From the IMG/VR virus record IMGVR_UViG_3300034068_000046, positions 1-39,747 of that record: a stretch of DNA of 39,747 nucleotides, one strand, 5' to 3'. This DNA comes from a virus. The position numbers were made by a program, and so were the translations under genes. Numbering within the stretch: position 1 is the first letter of the stretch; every line of letters begins with the position of its first letter. The notes below the pieces were generated by a model. That model was not told the DNA's origin, did not search any database, and saw nothing but the letters and a program-made list of their open reading frames with translations. This document shows, one piece after another, positions 1 to 8,153 of the stretch.

Positions 1-1
1 G

Positions 2-637
2 TTCATTGCCTCGCTATCAAAGATTCAGCGGCTGTTGGACTGTGCATTGCAGATCGTCCACCACGTTGGTAAGGATGTCACCAAGGGACTGAGGGGTCAC
101 AGTTCATTGCTTGGTGCTTTAGATACTGAGTTGGAACTCCAACGTATTAATGATGGTCTACAAGATAATAATATTGCTGGCGCTGGTAATATAACTATTA
201 CTAAGCAGAAGGATGGAAGTGACGGTGCTAAGTATGGATTTCGTATGGTCAAGGTTGACTTAGATAATACTAATTTAGGGTTTGAATCTACTCAGAGTTT
301 GGCGGTTGAGGCTACGGATGTGGCTGTAAATGTGCAGCCAGTTGGCCTGAAAAGGACGGGTCAGGGTAAGCACCAGGGCAAGGCAATGGCTGCTTTTGTG
401 GAGTCAATCAGGGAAACTGATCGCATTCAGTCCACCAAGTTTGGTCAAAAGAAGGTGACTTTGGTGTCTCTTTGGCGTGAAAAAGTGTGGCGTGGGTTGG
501 GTAAGACGGGTGAGGTAAAGGGTAGAGACATCGAATTTAAGGCGGCTTGGAGGGCTGCAACCAACCTTGAGGGTGTGACGTTGGACGGTGATTTTGCGTT
601 CTTCACCACCAAGTTTAACGAGAAAGAGCACTTTTAA
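2..637 (+). CDS. Primase-helicase, 3' part only (left copy)
   Basis: The reading frame is open from the window edge to the stop at 637 and matches the C-terminal 211 residues of the full gene at 35460-37547. It contains the second half of the RepA-like ATPase core, with the conserved stretch VHHVGKD followed by GLRGHSSLLGALD, which in RepA-type hexameric helicases lies after Walker B. It is 5'-truncated only because the window begins here. Six or so silent differences from the right-hand copy lie in 110-165. Confidence 0.9.
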   Translation, partial: FIASLSKIQRLLDCALQIVHHVGKDVTKGLRGHSSLLGALDTELELQRINDGLQDNNIAGAGNITITKQKDGSDGAKYGFRMVKVDLDNTNLGFESTQSLAVEATDVAVNVQPVGLKRTGQGKHQGKAMAAFVESIRETDRIQSTKFGQKKVTLVSLWREKVWRGLGKTGEVKGRDIEFKAAWRAATNLEGVTLDGDFAFFTTKFNEKEHF

Positions 638-640
638 GGT

Positions 641-791
641 GTTCACAAATGGGAACAAATGGGGAACAAATGGTAGACGATTTATGAACAGGAAAGTGTT
701 CACAAATGGGGGCAAGGGTATAACACTTGCCCATTTGTGAACAGTTGGGTAGGTGTTTTGGGGTGGGAACAAATGGAAGGGGAACAAATGG
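641..791 (+). repeat. ACAAATGG iteron array (left copy)
   Basis: Seven exact copies of ACAAATGG occur in 150 bp: starts at 645, 655, 666, 702, 769 and 784 on the + strand, and an inverted copy at 731-738. The first three are 10-11 bp apart, about one helical turn. The array fills the gap between the primase-helicase stop and the start of the next gene, and its last copy overlaps that gene's ATG. Iterons next to a replication gene suggest a replication-initiator or packaging-protein binding site. A translational role is possible because the repeat contains ATG. Confidence 0.75.
698..742. repeat. Large inverted repeat inside the iteron array
   Basis: The left arm 698-716 and right arm 726-742 are complementary over 17 positions, with two extra G in the left arm and a 9-nt loop. 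Each arm contains one iteron. As DNA it could form a cruciform, and as RNA a very stable hairpin. There is no T-tract after it, so an intrinsic terminator is unlikely. An origin or pac element is the better guess. Confidence 0.7.
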
Positions 792-1438
792 CAAAAGGTA
801 AAACATTGGTGGTGGAGGCTAGTCGCTATCCGTTGGATGAGTTCAAGGTGAAGGCTGAGTCTTTGGTGGCTAGGTTGGAGCGGGTGAAGAATGACCATGA
901 GGCTAGGTGGGGAATTAGGCGCATTGAGATGCTGGTGGATTCCAGCTTGAGGTTGAAGCTGGAGCAGCAGATGGAGAGGGTCTTCAATGCACAGAAGGAG
1001 AGGGACATCGAGAAGATGGAGAAGGCGGTCAACGGGATGGTCAAGGGGTTTGGTGTTCTTGACCAGTGGGCATTAGATAATAATATTGAGCAGCCGAGTA
1101 TTAATGCAGTGGAGTGGGTTATGCAGGACAAGAGTGTGATGGTGGTGGTCCAGACTCACGCTGATGCAATATATTATCAACAGTTTCGGCCTGATGTTGG
1201 TAATAGGCATATATGGTCAATGGAGGAGTTAGAGTTATTATTGCAGTCAGATATTATTAAGGATATTATTAAGGCAAAGGCGTTACTACCAGGCACAAGG
1301 ATGGTACAGGTGACGCCAGGTGGTAAGACAGGGTTTGATGACTGGCCTGATGCTGACGTTGACCTGAGTGGGGGAATCAAGGAGCCTTTGTTCAACTTTG
1401 AACACGCAAGGATGATGGGTGGCGTTAGGAGCCGTTAA
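788..1438 (+). CDS. Conserved phage protein of unknown function, upstream of terS (left copy)
   Basis: A 216-residue protein. I chose the ATG at 788 because a strong Shine-Dalgarno (AAGGGGA) lies just upstream; ATG 773 and GTG 737 are also in frame but poorly placed. The N-terminal half is charged and helical (about residues 15-85, rich in Lys/Arg/Glu, likely coiled coil). The C-terminal half contains a PGTRMVQVTPGGKTGFDDW segment and ends MMGGVRSR. I recognise no catalytic motif. Its position between the iterons and the terminase small subunit would suit a DNA-binding replication or packaging accessory, but that is inference from place only. Confidence 0.85.
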   Translation: MAKGKTLVVEASRYPLDEFKVKAESLVARLERVKNDHEARWGIRRIEMLVDSSLRLKLEQQMERVFNAQKERDIEKMEKAVNGMVKGFGVLDQWALDNNIEQPSINAVEWVMQDKSVMVVVQTHADAIYYQQFRPDVGNRHIWSMEELELLLQSDIIKDIIKAKALLPGTRMVQVTPGGKTGFDDWPDADVDLSGGIKEPLFNFEHARMMGGVRSR

Positions 1439-1518
1439 AATCGACTCAGGTGGCATCAAAGGTACAGAGTGGTACTTGGGGTGCTTGGTTCAACGATAGA
1501 CGATTGTGGAGCGTTTAA

Positions 1519-1944
1519 ATGCCTGGCAATCCAAAGGTAAGGCAAGACGTTGCGATGTTGGAAGACATTGACAGCGACATCGTTTTGTCCATGTTCGAGG
1601 TCGGAAAGTCAAAGGCAGACATCTGCCGTGAGTTGGGTATCGGCAGGCGTGGATTGGACAAGTGGATCGACGAAAATGATTACGAGCCTATAATTACACG
1701 CGCGCGGGTGGAGGCGGCTAGTTTGTTGGCGAGTCAGACATTAGAAATTGCTGATTCAATTGATGACGATAACCCGAGCAAGCCGATGCACCGCATCAGG
1801 ACGCGACAGTGGCTGGCTGAACGCTGGGATGCCAAGACGTACGGCGCGAAACAGGCAGCGGTGACGGTCAACATAGGCAACCTGCGCCTGGACGCCTTGC
1901 GCCAGCTTGAGGTGGTCGAGGACTTATCCACAGGCGAAACGTAG
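1519..1944 (+). CDS. terS: Terminase small subunit (left copy)
   Basis: A 141-residue protein with an N-terminal helix-turn-helix (about residues 22-60, containing KSKADICRELGIGRRGLDKW), then the segment IRTRQWLAERWDAKTYGAK. This is typical of Sf6/phage-type small terminase subunits, which bind the packaging site and regulate the large subunit. Start ATG has GGAG 7 nt upstream. It is followed, after the 429-bp origin-like gap, by terL. A perfect DnaA box lies inside its last codons. Identical to the right-hand copy. Confidence 0.88.
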   Translation: MPGNPKVRQDVAMLEDIDSDIVLSMFEVGKSKADICRELGIGRRGLDKWIDENDYEPIITRARVEAASLLASQTLEIADSIDDDNPSKPMHRIRTRQWLAERWDAKTYGAKQAAVTVNIGNLRLDALRQLEVVEDLSTGET

Positions 1945-2011
1945 ACTTTCCAGCTCTATCCTGTGGATAACTACAGGATATGGCTAAAGTGTCTGTATAG
2001 CCTGTGGATAA
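1924..2011. other. Cluster of three perfect DnaA boxes (candidate replication origin, left copy)
   Basis: TTATCCACA occurs exactly at 1924-1932 (+) and its complement TGTGGATAA at 1962-1970 and 2003-2011. These are the consensus bacterial DnaA boxes, three within 88 bp. The middle box sits in a perfect inverted repeat (1957-1964 TATCCTGT, 1973-1980 ACAGGATA). AT-rich direct repeats follow at 2196-2287. The phage encodes a primase-helicase but no polymerase, consistent with an origin opened by host DnaA. The boxes begin inside terS and continue into the non-coding gap. Confidence 0.7.
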
Positions 2012-2101
2012 GCCATTTGCTTGTTAACATAATGGACATCGTATTAAGCATTCGGTGCATAACTGCTGTTTCCGTATGTTTTACGCAACATGGTGAGTCC
2101 A

Positions 2102-2156
2102 GGCGCTGGCGGCTCCAGCCTGCCGCGCCAGCCGGGTGACCCCCCCCGTCAGCGCC
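2102..2156. other. GC-rich inverted repeats in the terS-terL gap
   Basis: GCTGGCG at 2105-2111 pairs with CGCCAGC at 2126-2132, and GGCGCT at 2102-2107 with AGCGCC at 2151-2156. A run of C (2140-2147) lies between. The block separates the DnaA boxes from the AT-rich repeats. It could be a pac/cos structural element or a transcription attenuator; nothing in the sequence decides. Confidence 0.45.
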
Positions 2157-2190
2157 AACGGCGGGGGCGGCAGTTGCAGCACCAAACGCC

Positions 2191-2373
2191 TACCGAAAAA
2201 AATAAAACGTAACGTAAAAAATAAAACGTAACGTAAAACGCCACACGCCAAGCGTTACACGCCTACCGTAAAAAATAAAACGTAACGCCAATCGTTACAC
2301 GCCAAGCACCCCCCCACCCACCGCAACACGCAATACGCCTTCCAAAAAAAATAAAAAATGCATAATATGAAAT
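2191..2373. repeat. AT-rich direct repeats upstream of terL
   Basis: The unit AAAAATAAAACGTAACG occurs three times (about 2198-2214, 2217-2233 and 2271-2287), mixed with short units around GCGTTACACGCC and CACGCCAAGC. The right-hand copy of this stretch is about 23 bp shorter and differs in sequence, so it is the least conserved DNA near the junction. The AT-richness beside the DnaA boxes resembles a DNA-unwinding element. No gene is seen between 1945 and 2373. Confidence 0.65.
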
Positions 2374-3783
2374 ATGACCACTGACGCTAATCCGTTCCTC
2401 GCCTTTGCCAAGCTGTATAAAAACAACCCTGTGCTGTTTGTAAGGGAAGTGCTTGGCGTTAAGCCTGATCCGTGGCAAGAGGAATTCTTGGGGCATATCG
2501 CAGCCAACAACAGGCGCATCAGCGTCCGAAGCGGACATGGCGTAGGCAAGAGTACGGCAGCGTCCTGGGCCATCATCTGGTATCTGCTGCTGCGCTTCCC
2601 GGTGAAGATTGTGGTTACCGCACCCACCAGCAGTCAGCTATACGATGCGCTGTTTGCTGAACTGAAACGCTGGGTGAAGGCGCTACCACCGACACTGCAG
2701 GAGCAGCTGGAGGTGAAGCAGGACCGCATCGAGGTTAAGGAGGCACCGACAGAGGCCTTCATCAGCGCCAGGACATCACGCGCAGAGCAGCCCGAGGCGC
2801 TGCAAGGCGTCCACTCCGACAATGTGATGCTGGTGGCTGACGAGGCTAGCGGTATACCAGAGCAGGTGTTCGAGGCGGCGGCAGGCAGTATGTCAGGCCA
2901 CAAGGCCGTAACTTTGTTACTAGGTAACCCGGTCCGCAGCAGCGGTTTCTTCTTTGATACCCACAACCGCCTGAAGGATGACTGGGTGACGATGAAGGTG
3001 AGCTGCGCCGACAGCCCCAGGGTGTCAGACGCCTACATGGATGAGATGAAGTCCAGGTACGGCGAGGAGTCCAACGCCTACCGGATCCGGGTGCTGGGCG
3101 ACTTCCCGCGCAGCGACGACGATACGGTGATACCAATGGAATTGCTGGAGGCTGCAACCAACAGGGACGTAGCAGTCAGCCCAATAGCCAAGGTTGTGTG
3201 GGGGCTGGACGTTGCGAGGTTTGGCAGTGACAGGAGCGCACTGTGCAAGCGGCAGGGTAATGCAGTTACCGAGCCAGTAAAGACTTGGAAGAACTTGGAC
3301 CTGATGCAACTAACTGGTGCGGTGATGGCTGAGTACCAAGCATTGCCACCGGACCAGCGTCCGCATGAGATTATGGTGGATAGTATTGGGCTGGGGGCTG
3401 GTGTGGTGGACAGGTTGCGTGAGCTGAAGTTGCCAGCCATTGGGATTAACGTGGCAGAATCCCCGGCATTGGGGAGTACGTACAGGAACCTGAAGGCTGA
3501 GTTGTGGCACAAGGCCAAAGCATGGCTGGAGAAGCGGGACTGCGTTATTCCCAAGGATGAGTCCTTGATTGCTGAACTGGCGACAGTGAGGTACTTTTTT
3601 ACCAGCGGGGGTAAAATTCAGATTGAGGGCAAGGACGAGATTCGCAAGCGTGGCTTGGCGTCACCCGACAAGGCAGACGCCTTTTGCCTTACATTTGCCA
3701 GCGATGCCGGGACTGCGATGTTCGGCTCGCAGATGCATAAGTATGGTTCGAGTTTGAAACGTAACCTGACGAGGGCAGCATGA
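2374..3783 (+). CDS. terL: Terminase large subunit
   Basis: A 469-residue packaging ATPase-nuclease. Walker A is GHGVGKS (54-60) and the Walker B region is LVADEASG (about 151-158). The nuclease half has acidic motifs in GLDVARFGSD (about 273), VDSIGLGAG (about 335) and SPDKADAF (about 436), as expected for the RNase H-like headful nuclease. No good Shine-Dalgarno precedes ATG 2374; the leader is AT-rich. Its end overlaps the next gene by 4 bp (ATGA). The partial second copy at 39261 encodes nearly the same protein with many silent differences. Confidence 0.96.
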   Translation: MTTDANPFLAFAKLYKNNPVLFVREVLGVKPDPWQEEFLGHIAANNRRISVRSGHGVGKSTAASWAIIWYLLLRFPVKIVVTAPTSSQLYDALFAELKRWVKALPPTLQEQLEVKQDRIEVKEAPTEAFISARTSRAEQPEALQGVHSDNVMLVADEASGIPEQVFEAAAGSMSGHKAVTLLLGNPVRSSGFFFDTHNRLKDDWVTMKVSCADSPRVSDAYMDEMKSRYGEESNAYRIRVLGDFPRSDDDTVIPMELLEAATNRDVAVSPIAKVVWGLDVARFGSDRSALCKRQGNAVTEPVKTWKNLDLMQLTGAVMAEYQALPPDQRPHEIMVDSIGLGAGVVDRLRELKLPAIGINVAESPALGSTYRNLKAELWHKAKAWLEKRDCVIPKDESLIAELATVRYFFTSGGKIQIEGKDEIRKRGLASPDKADAFCLTFASDAGTAMFGSQMHKYGSSLKRNLTRAA

Positions 3784-4205
3784 GATCGATACCAAAAAAT
3801 ATGCAACACGCCGTGATGATTATCATGGGCGGTAAGGAGCCTGGTGATTCCTGTCCAGAGGCTACGCAGGACGTGACGCTAAACCTGAAGAACCGGGAGA
3901 AGGCGATTACCAAGGCGGCATACGGTCCAGAGAACCCCAAGCTGCCCAATACCGAGTTCTGGATGCGTAAGGCAGAGAAGTGGGACGTGAGCGCCAAGGA
4001 CGCCAAGATGAGCCGATGCGGTAACTGCTCGGCGTTCAACCAGGACGAGGAGATGCTGGATTGCATTGCCGAGGGTATCGGTAGCGAAGACGTTGAGGAT
4101 TTGGGGTATTGCGAGATATTTGACTTCAAGTGCTCCGCCAGCCGTACCTGTGATGCTTGGATTGTTGAGGATGCAGAGGAAGAAGTGGACACTGAATTGA
4201 AATGA
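3780..4205 (+). CDS. Cys-rich conserved phage protein between terL and portal
   Basis: A 141-residue protein overlapping terL by ATGA. The central part has RCGNCSAF (CxxC at about 79-82), then further Cys residues, GYC, FKC and a terminal RTCDAW, leaving an acidic tail. The six-Cys spacing with an aromatic after CxxC resembles a metal or Fe-S cluster site, loosely like HiPIP proteins, but this is only a pattern resemblance. Its place among packaging and head genes suggests a role in virion assembly. Function unknown. Confidence 0.85.
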   Translation: MRSIPKNMQHAVMIIMGGKEPGDSCPEATQDVTLNLKNREKAITKAAYGPENPKLPNTEFWMRKAEKWDVSAKDAKMSRCGNCSAFNQDEEMLDCIAEGIGSEDVEDLGYCEIFDFKCSASRTCDAWIVEDAEEEVDTELK

Positions 4206-4885
4206 ACCCTCCCATTGTCATCAGCACCGTCCACGGTAAGGGTTTACCCGTACTGCTTGAGAGTATCAGGCAGTACGCACCTGACGTTCAGGTTTACCTG
4301 AAGGGTCCAGAAAAGGTGGTTAGCGGATACGGCTGCACACTGATATTTGGTGAGGCCACCAACTTTGGTGATGACTACAACGCAGTGATTCGCAGGGCGC
4401 TGAGTGATGGGTATGGGGCTGTAGTTATTGCGAACGATGATATTGTCTTGACGCCAAATAGTTATAGGATGTTGCTGGACGATGTTGCTATTTGCAAGGA
4501 GTTAAACCAAAACCCTGGACTGGTGGCGTCAAGGTCCGATGCAGTCAGGCCGTACCAGAATATCAGGTGGAATGACGGGGAAGTGCTGAATAATATGCAG
4601 TTCACGCATGAGTCATTTGTCAAGCCGTTGTCTGTTGTCAGCCCTATATTTGCTTGGATGTCTGCAGAGGCTTTTGAGGATTGTCAGTTTCCACCGATTA
4701 ATTACTTCAGCGATGATGTCATCTGCGCTGACTTGGTGAAGAAGGGCTACAAGCACTTTCTAAGTGCCAGCTACGTTCACCACATTGGAAGCAGCACCAT
4801 AGGACGTAATGCCTACGAACTGACGCTGGCGGCTAAACCTTGGATTGACAAGAATCGTCCAACCTACGCAAAAGAATGGTTTTGA
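4202..4885 (+). CDS. Glycosyltransferase family 2-like protein (first of two)
   Basis: A 227-residue GT-A-fold protein. It opens with PIVISTVHGKGLPVLLESIRQ, has a DxD-like metal and nucleotide-sugar site in VIANDDIVLTP (about 77-87), an acceptor-side acidic segment INYFSDDVICADLVKKG, and a terminal HHIGSSTIG. The family transfers a sugar from a nucleotide donor. It overlaps the previous gene by 4 bp and its stop lies just before the portal start, so it is embedded in the head operon. A plausible role is modification of virion proteins, or of DNA or host glycans; the target cannot be seen here. Confidence 0.82.
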   Translation: MNPPIVISTVHGKGLPVLLESIRQYAPDVQVYLKGPEKVVSGYGCTLIFGEATNFGDDYNAVIRRALSDGYGAVVIANDDIVLTPNSYRMLLDDVAICKELNQNPGLVASRSDAVRPYQNIRWNDGEVLNNMQFTHESFVKPLSVVSPIFAWMSAEAFEDCQFPPINYFSDDVICADLVKKGYKHFLSASYVHHIGSSTIGRNAYELTLAAKPWIDKNRPTYAKEWF

Positions 4886-4886
4886 A

Positions 4887-6941
4887 ATGGAAAATCTAAA
4901 CACTGACACCCAGGCCGTTGAGGTGATGGACCTGGACGAACTCCAGGGCATCATCAACATGGAGCTGACCGATGCAGTCAGCTACATTGACACTGACCTG
5001 AGTCCCATTCGAGCCAAGGGCACAGAGTATTACCGTGGCGATTTGTTCGGCACCGAGGAAGAGGGACGTAGCCAGGTGGTGGCAATGGAGGTGCGCGATA
5101 CCGTCAGCGCCATGATGCCAAGCCTGATGCGGATATTCTTCAGTTCAGAGAACACTGTCGAGTTTGTGCCGACGGGACCAGAGGACGTTGCCAATGCACA
5201 GCAGGCTACCGACTACTGCAACTTCATCTTCAACTCTGACAACAACGGTTTCCTGACCACCTACGCCACCTTCAAGGACAGCCTGGTGCGGAAGTGCGGA
5301 ATTATGAAGTGCTGGTGGGAGGAGGACGAGACTGTCCGCATCGAGGAGTATTCTGGCCTTGATGACCAGACCCTGCAAATCCTGATGCAAGAGCAGACTG
5401 ATGTGATGGTGATGAACACCTACCCTGACCAGATGATGGGTCAGTTGCACGATGTCCAGATCAAGCGGAAGATCAAGGGTGGGCGGGTGCGGATTATGTC
5501 GGTGCCTCCCGAGGAGTTGCTGCTGGACCGCCGAGCTAGGTCATTTGATGACTCAGCCATCATTGCCCACCGCCAGATGGCGACAGTGGCGCAACTGATT
5601 GAGTTGGGCTACGACGAGGACGAGGTGCGGGAGAACATCACCAGCACCGACTTGGACACGAACGAAGAGTACCTGGCGCGTCAGCCTGTGAGCGCGTTTG
5701 GTGTGTCTGTAGAGAGCGCCAACCCCATGATGGAAAGGGTGCTGTACGTTGAGGCGTACCTGCGGATTGACTACGACATGGACGGGATACCCGAGCTGCG
5801 GAAAATCTGCTGTATCGGCAGCGGCTACAAGATTCGTAGGAACCTGCCAGCAAGCTACATTCCGTTCATTGACTTCCCCTGTGACCCCGAGCCACACACA
5901 AGTCCATTGGAGGCCATGTCCATCTTTGACATCACGCATGACCTGCAAGAGATCAAGAGCGAGATTCTCAGGAACACGCTGGACAGCTTGGCGCAGAGCA
6001 TTCACCCAAGGACTGCCATTGTGGAGGGTCAAGTCAACATTGAGGATGTCCTAAACAACGAGACAGGCGCAATCATCCGCATGAGGGCACCCGGTATGGT
6101 GCAGCCGTTCAGTACGCCATTTGTGGGACAGGCAGCATTCCCGATGCTGGACTACATGGACCAACTGCGTGAGGACCGTACTGGCATGAGCAAGGCGGCT
6201 ATGGGCCTGAACGCTGACGCCTTGCAGTCCAGCACCAAGGCGGCAGTGGCAGCAACCATCTCAGCCAGCCAAGGCCGCATTGAGTTGATCAGCCGCATCA
6301 TGGCAGAAGGGATGCGGAAGCTGTTTAAGAGCATCCTGTTCTTGGTGACCACCCACCAGGACAAGGCTCGCATGGTGCGCCTGCGTAATGAGTTTGTGCA
6401 GATTGACCCACGAGCCTGGGACGCTGCGATGGACTGCTCTATCAACATTGGCATGGGCAACGGAGACACCAACGAGCGCGTGGCGGCACTGATGCAGATT
6501 AGCGCCAAGCAGCAAGAAGTGCTGACCCAGCTTGGTGTGGTGAATCCCTTGGTGACGCCATCACAGTACAGCAGCACCTTGCGGAAGATTGTGGAGCTGA
6601 ACGGGTTTAAAGACCCAAGCCAGTTCTTCAACCAGATACCCGCCGACTACCAGCCGCCAGCACCACCCGCACCCAAGCCAACCCCAGAGGAGATGCTGGC
6701 GCAGGTGCAGGCTCAGAGCATACAAGCCGACATCCAGAAGAAGGCAGCAGAACTTGAACTCAGCCGCCAGAAGATGGTGATGGACGATGACTTCGCGCGA
6801 GACAAGATGTACCAAGAGATGGCGCTTAAAAAGTACGAGCTGGAGCTGAAGTACAACACCCAAATCAGTACGGCTGAGATTACGGCTCAACAGAACATTG
6901 ACCGTGAGATGCTTAAACAACAAACAGGAACCTTTCAATGA
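4887..6941 (+). CDS. Portal protein
   Basis: A 684-residue portal from ATG 4887. An in-frame ATG at 4845 would add 14 residues overlapping the upstream gene, so I prefer 4887, just after that gene's stop. Typical portal features are seen: an acidic N-terminal clip region, SVPPEELLLDRRARSFDDSAIIAHR, PFIDFPCDPEPHTSPLEAMSIFDI, and a long C-terminal Gln/Glu/Lys coiled coil (about 600-684). The type is that of P22/SU10-like podoviruses. It forms the dodecameric vertex ring through which terminase packages DNA. Confidence 0.93.
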   Translation: MENLNTDTQAVEVMDLDELQGIINMELTDAVSYIDTDLSPIRAKGTEYYRGDLFGTEEEGRSQVVAMEVRDTVSAMMPSLMRIFFSSENTVEFVPTGPEDVANAQQATDYCNFIFNSDNNGFLTTYATFKDSLVRKCGIMKCWWEEDETVRIEEYSGLDDQTLQILMQEQTDVMVMNTYPDQMMGQLHDVQIKRKIKGGRVRIMSVPPEELLLDRRARSFDDSAIIAHRQMATVAQLIELGYDEDEVRENITSTDLDTNEEYLARQPVSAFGVSVESANPMMERVLYVEAYLRIDYDMDGIPELRKICCIGSGYKIRRNLPASYIPFIDFPCDPEPHTSPLEAMSIFDITHDLQEIKSEILRNTLDSLAQSIHPRTAIVEGQVNIEDVLNNETGAIIRMRAPGMVQPFSTPFVGQAAFPMLDYMDQLREDRTGMSKAAMGLNADALQSSTKAAVAATISASQGRIELISRIMAEGMRKLFKSILFLVTTHQDKARMVRLRNEFVQIDPRAWDAAMDCSINIGMGNGDTNERVAALMQISAKQQEVLTQLGVVNPLVTPSQYSSTLRKIVELNGFKDPSQFFNQIPADYQPPAPPAPKPTPEEMLAQVQAQSIQADIQKKAAELELSRQKMVMDDDFARDKMYQEMALKKYELELKYNTQISTAEITAQQNIDREMLKQQTGTFQ

Positions 6942-7192
6942 CCGAGGAAGACATCATCCGCAAGGGCAACAAGTCAGAGCTACTGCTCCAAGACGAGGTT
7001 TTTACCAATGCCCTGCAACAGCTTCAAGATATCCAGGTTTACAAGTGGAAGTCTAGTCTTCCCGATGAATCTGCAAAACGTGAGCAAGCGTGGGCAATGC
7101 TGCAAAGCATTGATATGTTGAAAACTGAGCTGAAGAAGATGATTGACAACGGTTGGGTGGAGCGTAAGAAATTGGAACGCACACGTAAATGA
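6938..7192 (+). CDS. Small helical head protein
   Basis: An 84-residue protein overlapping the portal by ATGA. It is charged and mostly helical, with KREQAWAMLQSIDMLKTELKKMI near the middle and a basic tail (ERKKLERTRK). Small genes of this type commonly lie between portal and scaffold in these phages. No known domain is recognised. Confidence 0.82.
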   Translation: MTEEDIIRKGNKSELLLQDEVFTNALQQLQDIQVYKWKSSLPDESAKREQAWAMLQSIDMLKTELKKMIDNGWVERKKLERTRK

Positions 7193-7205
7193 AAGGAACT
7201 GAAAC

Positions 7206-8147
7206 ATGGATAACCTAAATATTGCCAATGCGGCAAGTGCGATTGACGCGATGTTGCCATCGGAAGGTGGGGACCAACAGGACGTTGAGTTGCATGAAGA
7301 GTTGACGGAAGTTGACTCAGCGGCTCCAGAGGAGGAATTGCAAGACTCCGATGGGGAACAGTCTGATGAGGATGAGGCCGAGGAGGAGGAGGACAAGCCA
7401 CCAGTATTCACCGTCAAAGTTGACGGCAAGAATGTCGAGGTCACGCTTGAAGAACTCCAAAAAGGCTACAGCCGAGAAGCAGACTACACCCGCAAGACTC
7501 AGCAAGTGTCCGAGGAACGAAGGGCGTTCCAGGCAGAGGCTGAACTTGTGCGGACGGAGCGCCAGCAGTATTCCCAGTTATTGGGGTCACTCCAGGCGCA
7601 ACTTCAGCAAAACGCTGCACCTAAACTTGATATGGATCGTCTTTACAGCGAAGACCCAATCGAGTGGGTGAGGCAAAAGGAACTTGCAAGAGATGCCGAG
7701 AAAGTACACGCTGCCATCGTCTCCGAGAAGCAGCGACTCTCTCACATCCAGGCGCAAGAGCAATATCAGTCTATGCAGGCACACCTCGCACAACAGCAAG
7801 ATGCCATGCTCAAAGCCATCCCTGAGTGGAGCAATCCAGACAAGGCCAAGGCTGAAAAGACGTTGCTTATTGAGTGGGGACAGAAGCTAGGCTTTTCCTC
7901 TGACGAGCTGAAGAATATTTTTGACCACCGAGCTGTCGTTGCGCTGCGTAAGGCTGCGCTGTACGACCAGATGATGACCAAGAGGGGCAACATCAGGCCA
8001 GCGGTCAACAATGGGCCTAAACCCGCCAAGCCAGGTGCAGCGGGGAGAATGGACAACGTAACTGATGCTAGAAGGTCGCAACAACGTCTTGCTAAAACTG
8101 GTCGCGTCAACGATGCGGCTTCCGCAATTGAACATCTTTTGAGGTAA
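7206..8147 (+). CDS. Scaffolding protein
   Basis: A 313-residue protein. It has a strongly acidic N-terminal third (Glu/Asp runs at about 50-65), then VTLEELQKGYSREADYTRKT, a motif frequent in podovirus scaffolds, a long Gln-rich coiled coil (about 100-205) and a basic C-terminal tail with a helix (AASAIEHLLR) that could bind coat protein. It lies directly before the capsid gene, with an AAAGGAACTGAAAC leader including a good Shine-Dalgarno. It would direct procapsid assembly and leave or be cleaved before packaging. Confidence 0.88.
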   Translation: MDNLNIANAASAIDAMLPSEGGDQQDVELHEELTEVDSAAPEEELQDSDGEQSDEDEAEEEEDKPPVFTVKVDGKNVEVTLEELQKGYSREADYTRKTQQVSEERRAFQAEAELVRTERQQYSQLLGSLQAQLQQNAAPKLDMDRLYSEDPIEWVRQKELARDAEKVHAAIVSEKQRLSHIQAQEQYQSMQAHLAQQQDAMLKAIPEWSNPDKAKAEKTLLIEWGQKLGFSSDELKNIFDHRAVVALRKAALYDQMMTKRGNIRPAVNNGPKPAKPGAAGRMDNVTDARRSQQRLAKTGRVNDAASAIEHLLR

Positions 8148-8153
8148 TTCAAA

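Larger units (their letters stand above)
1..2258. repeat. Terminal redundancy, left copy (matches 36910-39168)
   Basis: Every feature here reappears 36910 bases downstream. The copies are identical over about 170-2258. In roughly 110-165 a handful of differences occur within the primase-helicase gene and all are synonymous (for example GGT CTA against GGG TTA). After about 2258 the copies differ by an indel and substitutions in the non-coding repeats, then by many synonymous changes in terL. This is the signature of a circular or terminally redundant genome whose assembly ran past its own start, apparently into a second strain variant. Confidence 0.9.

Noticed and set aside
404-898. 164-codon minus-strand frame (also 37314-37808)
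   Set aside because: Antisense to the primase-helicase, iterons and next gene; His/Pro/Phe-rich with no recognisable features.
1957-1980. The inverted repeat TATCCTGT/ACAGGATA as a terminator for terS
   Set aside because: No T-tract and it contains a DnaA box; an origin element is a better explanation.
2358-2384. Eight-codon mini-frame ending inside the terL start
   Set aside because: Too short, with no Shine-Dalgarno; present in both copies, but this is expected from conserved flanking sequence.
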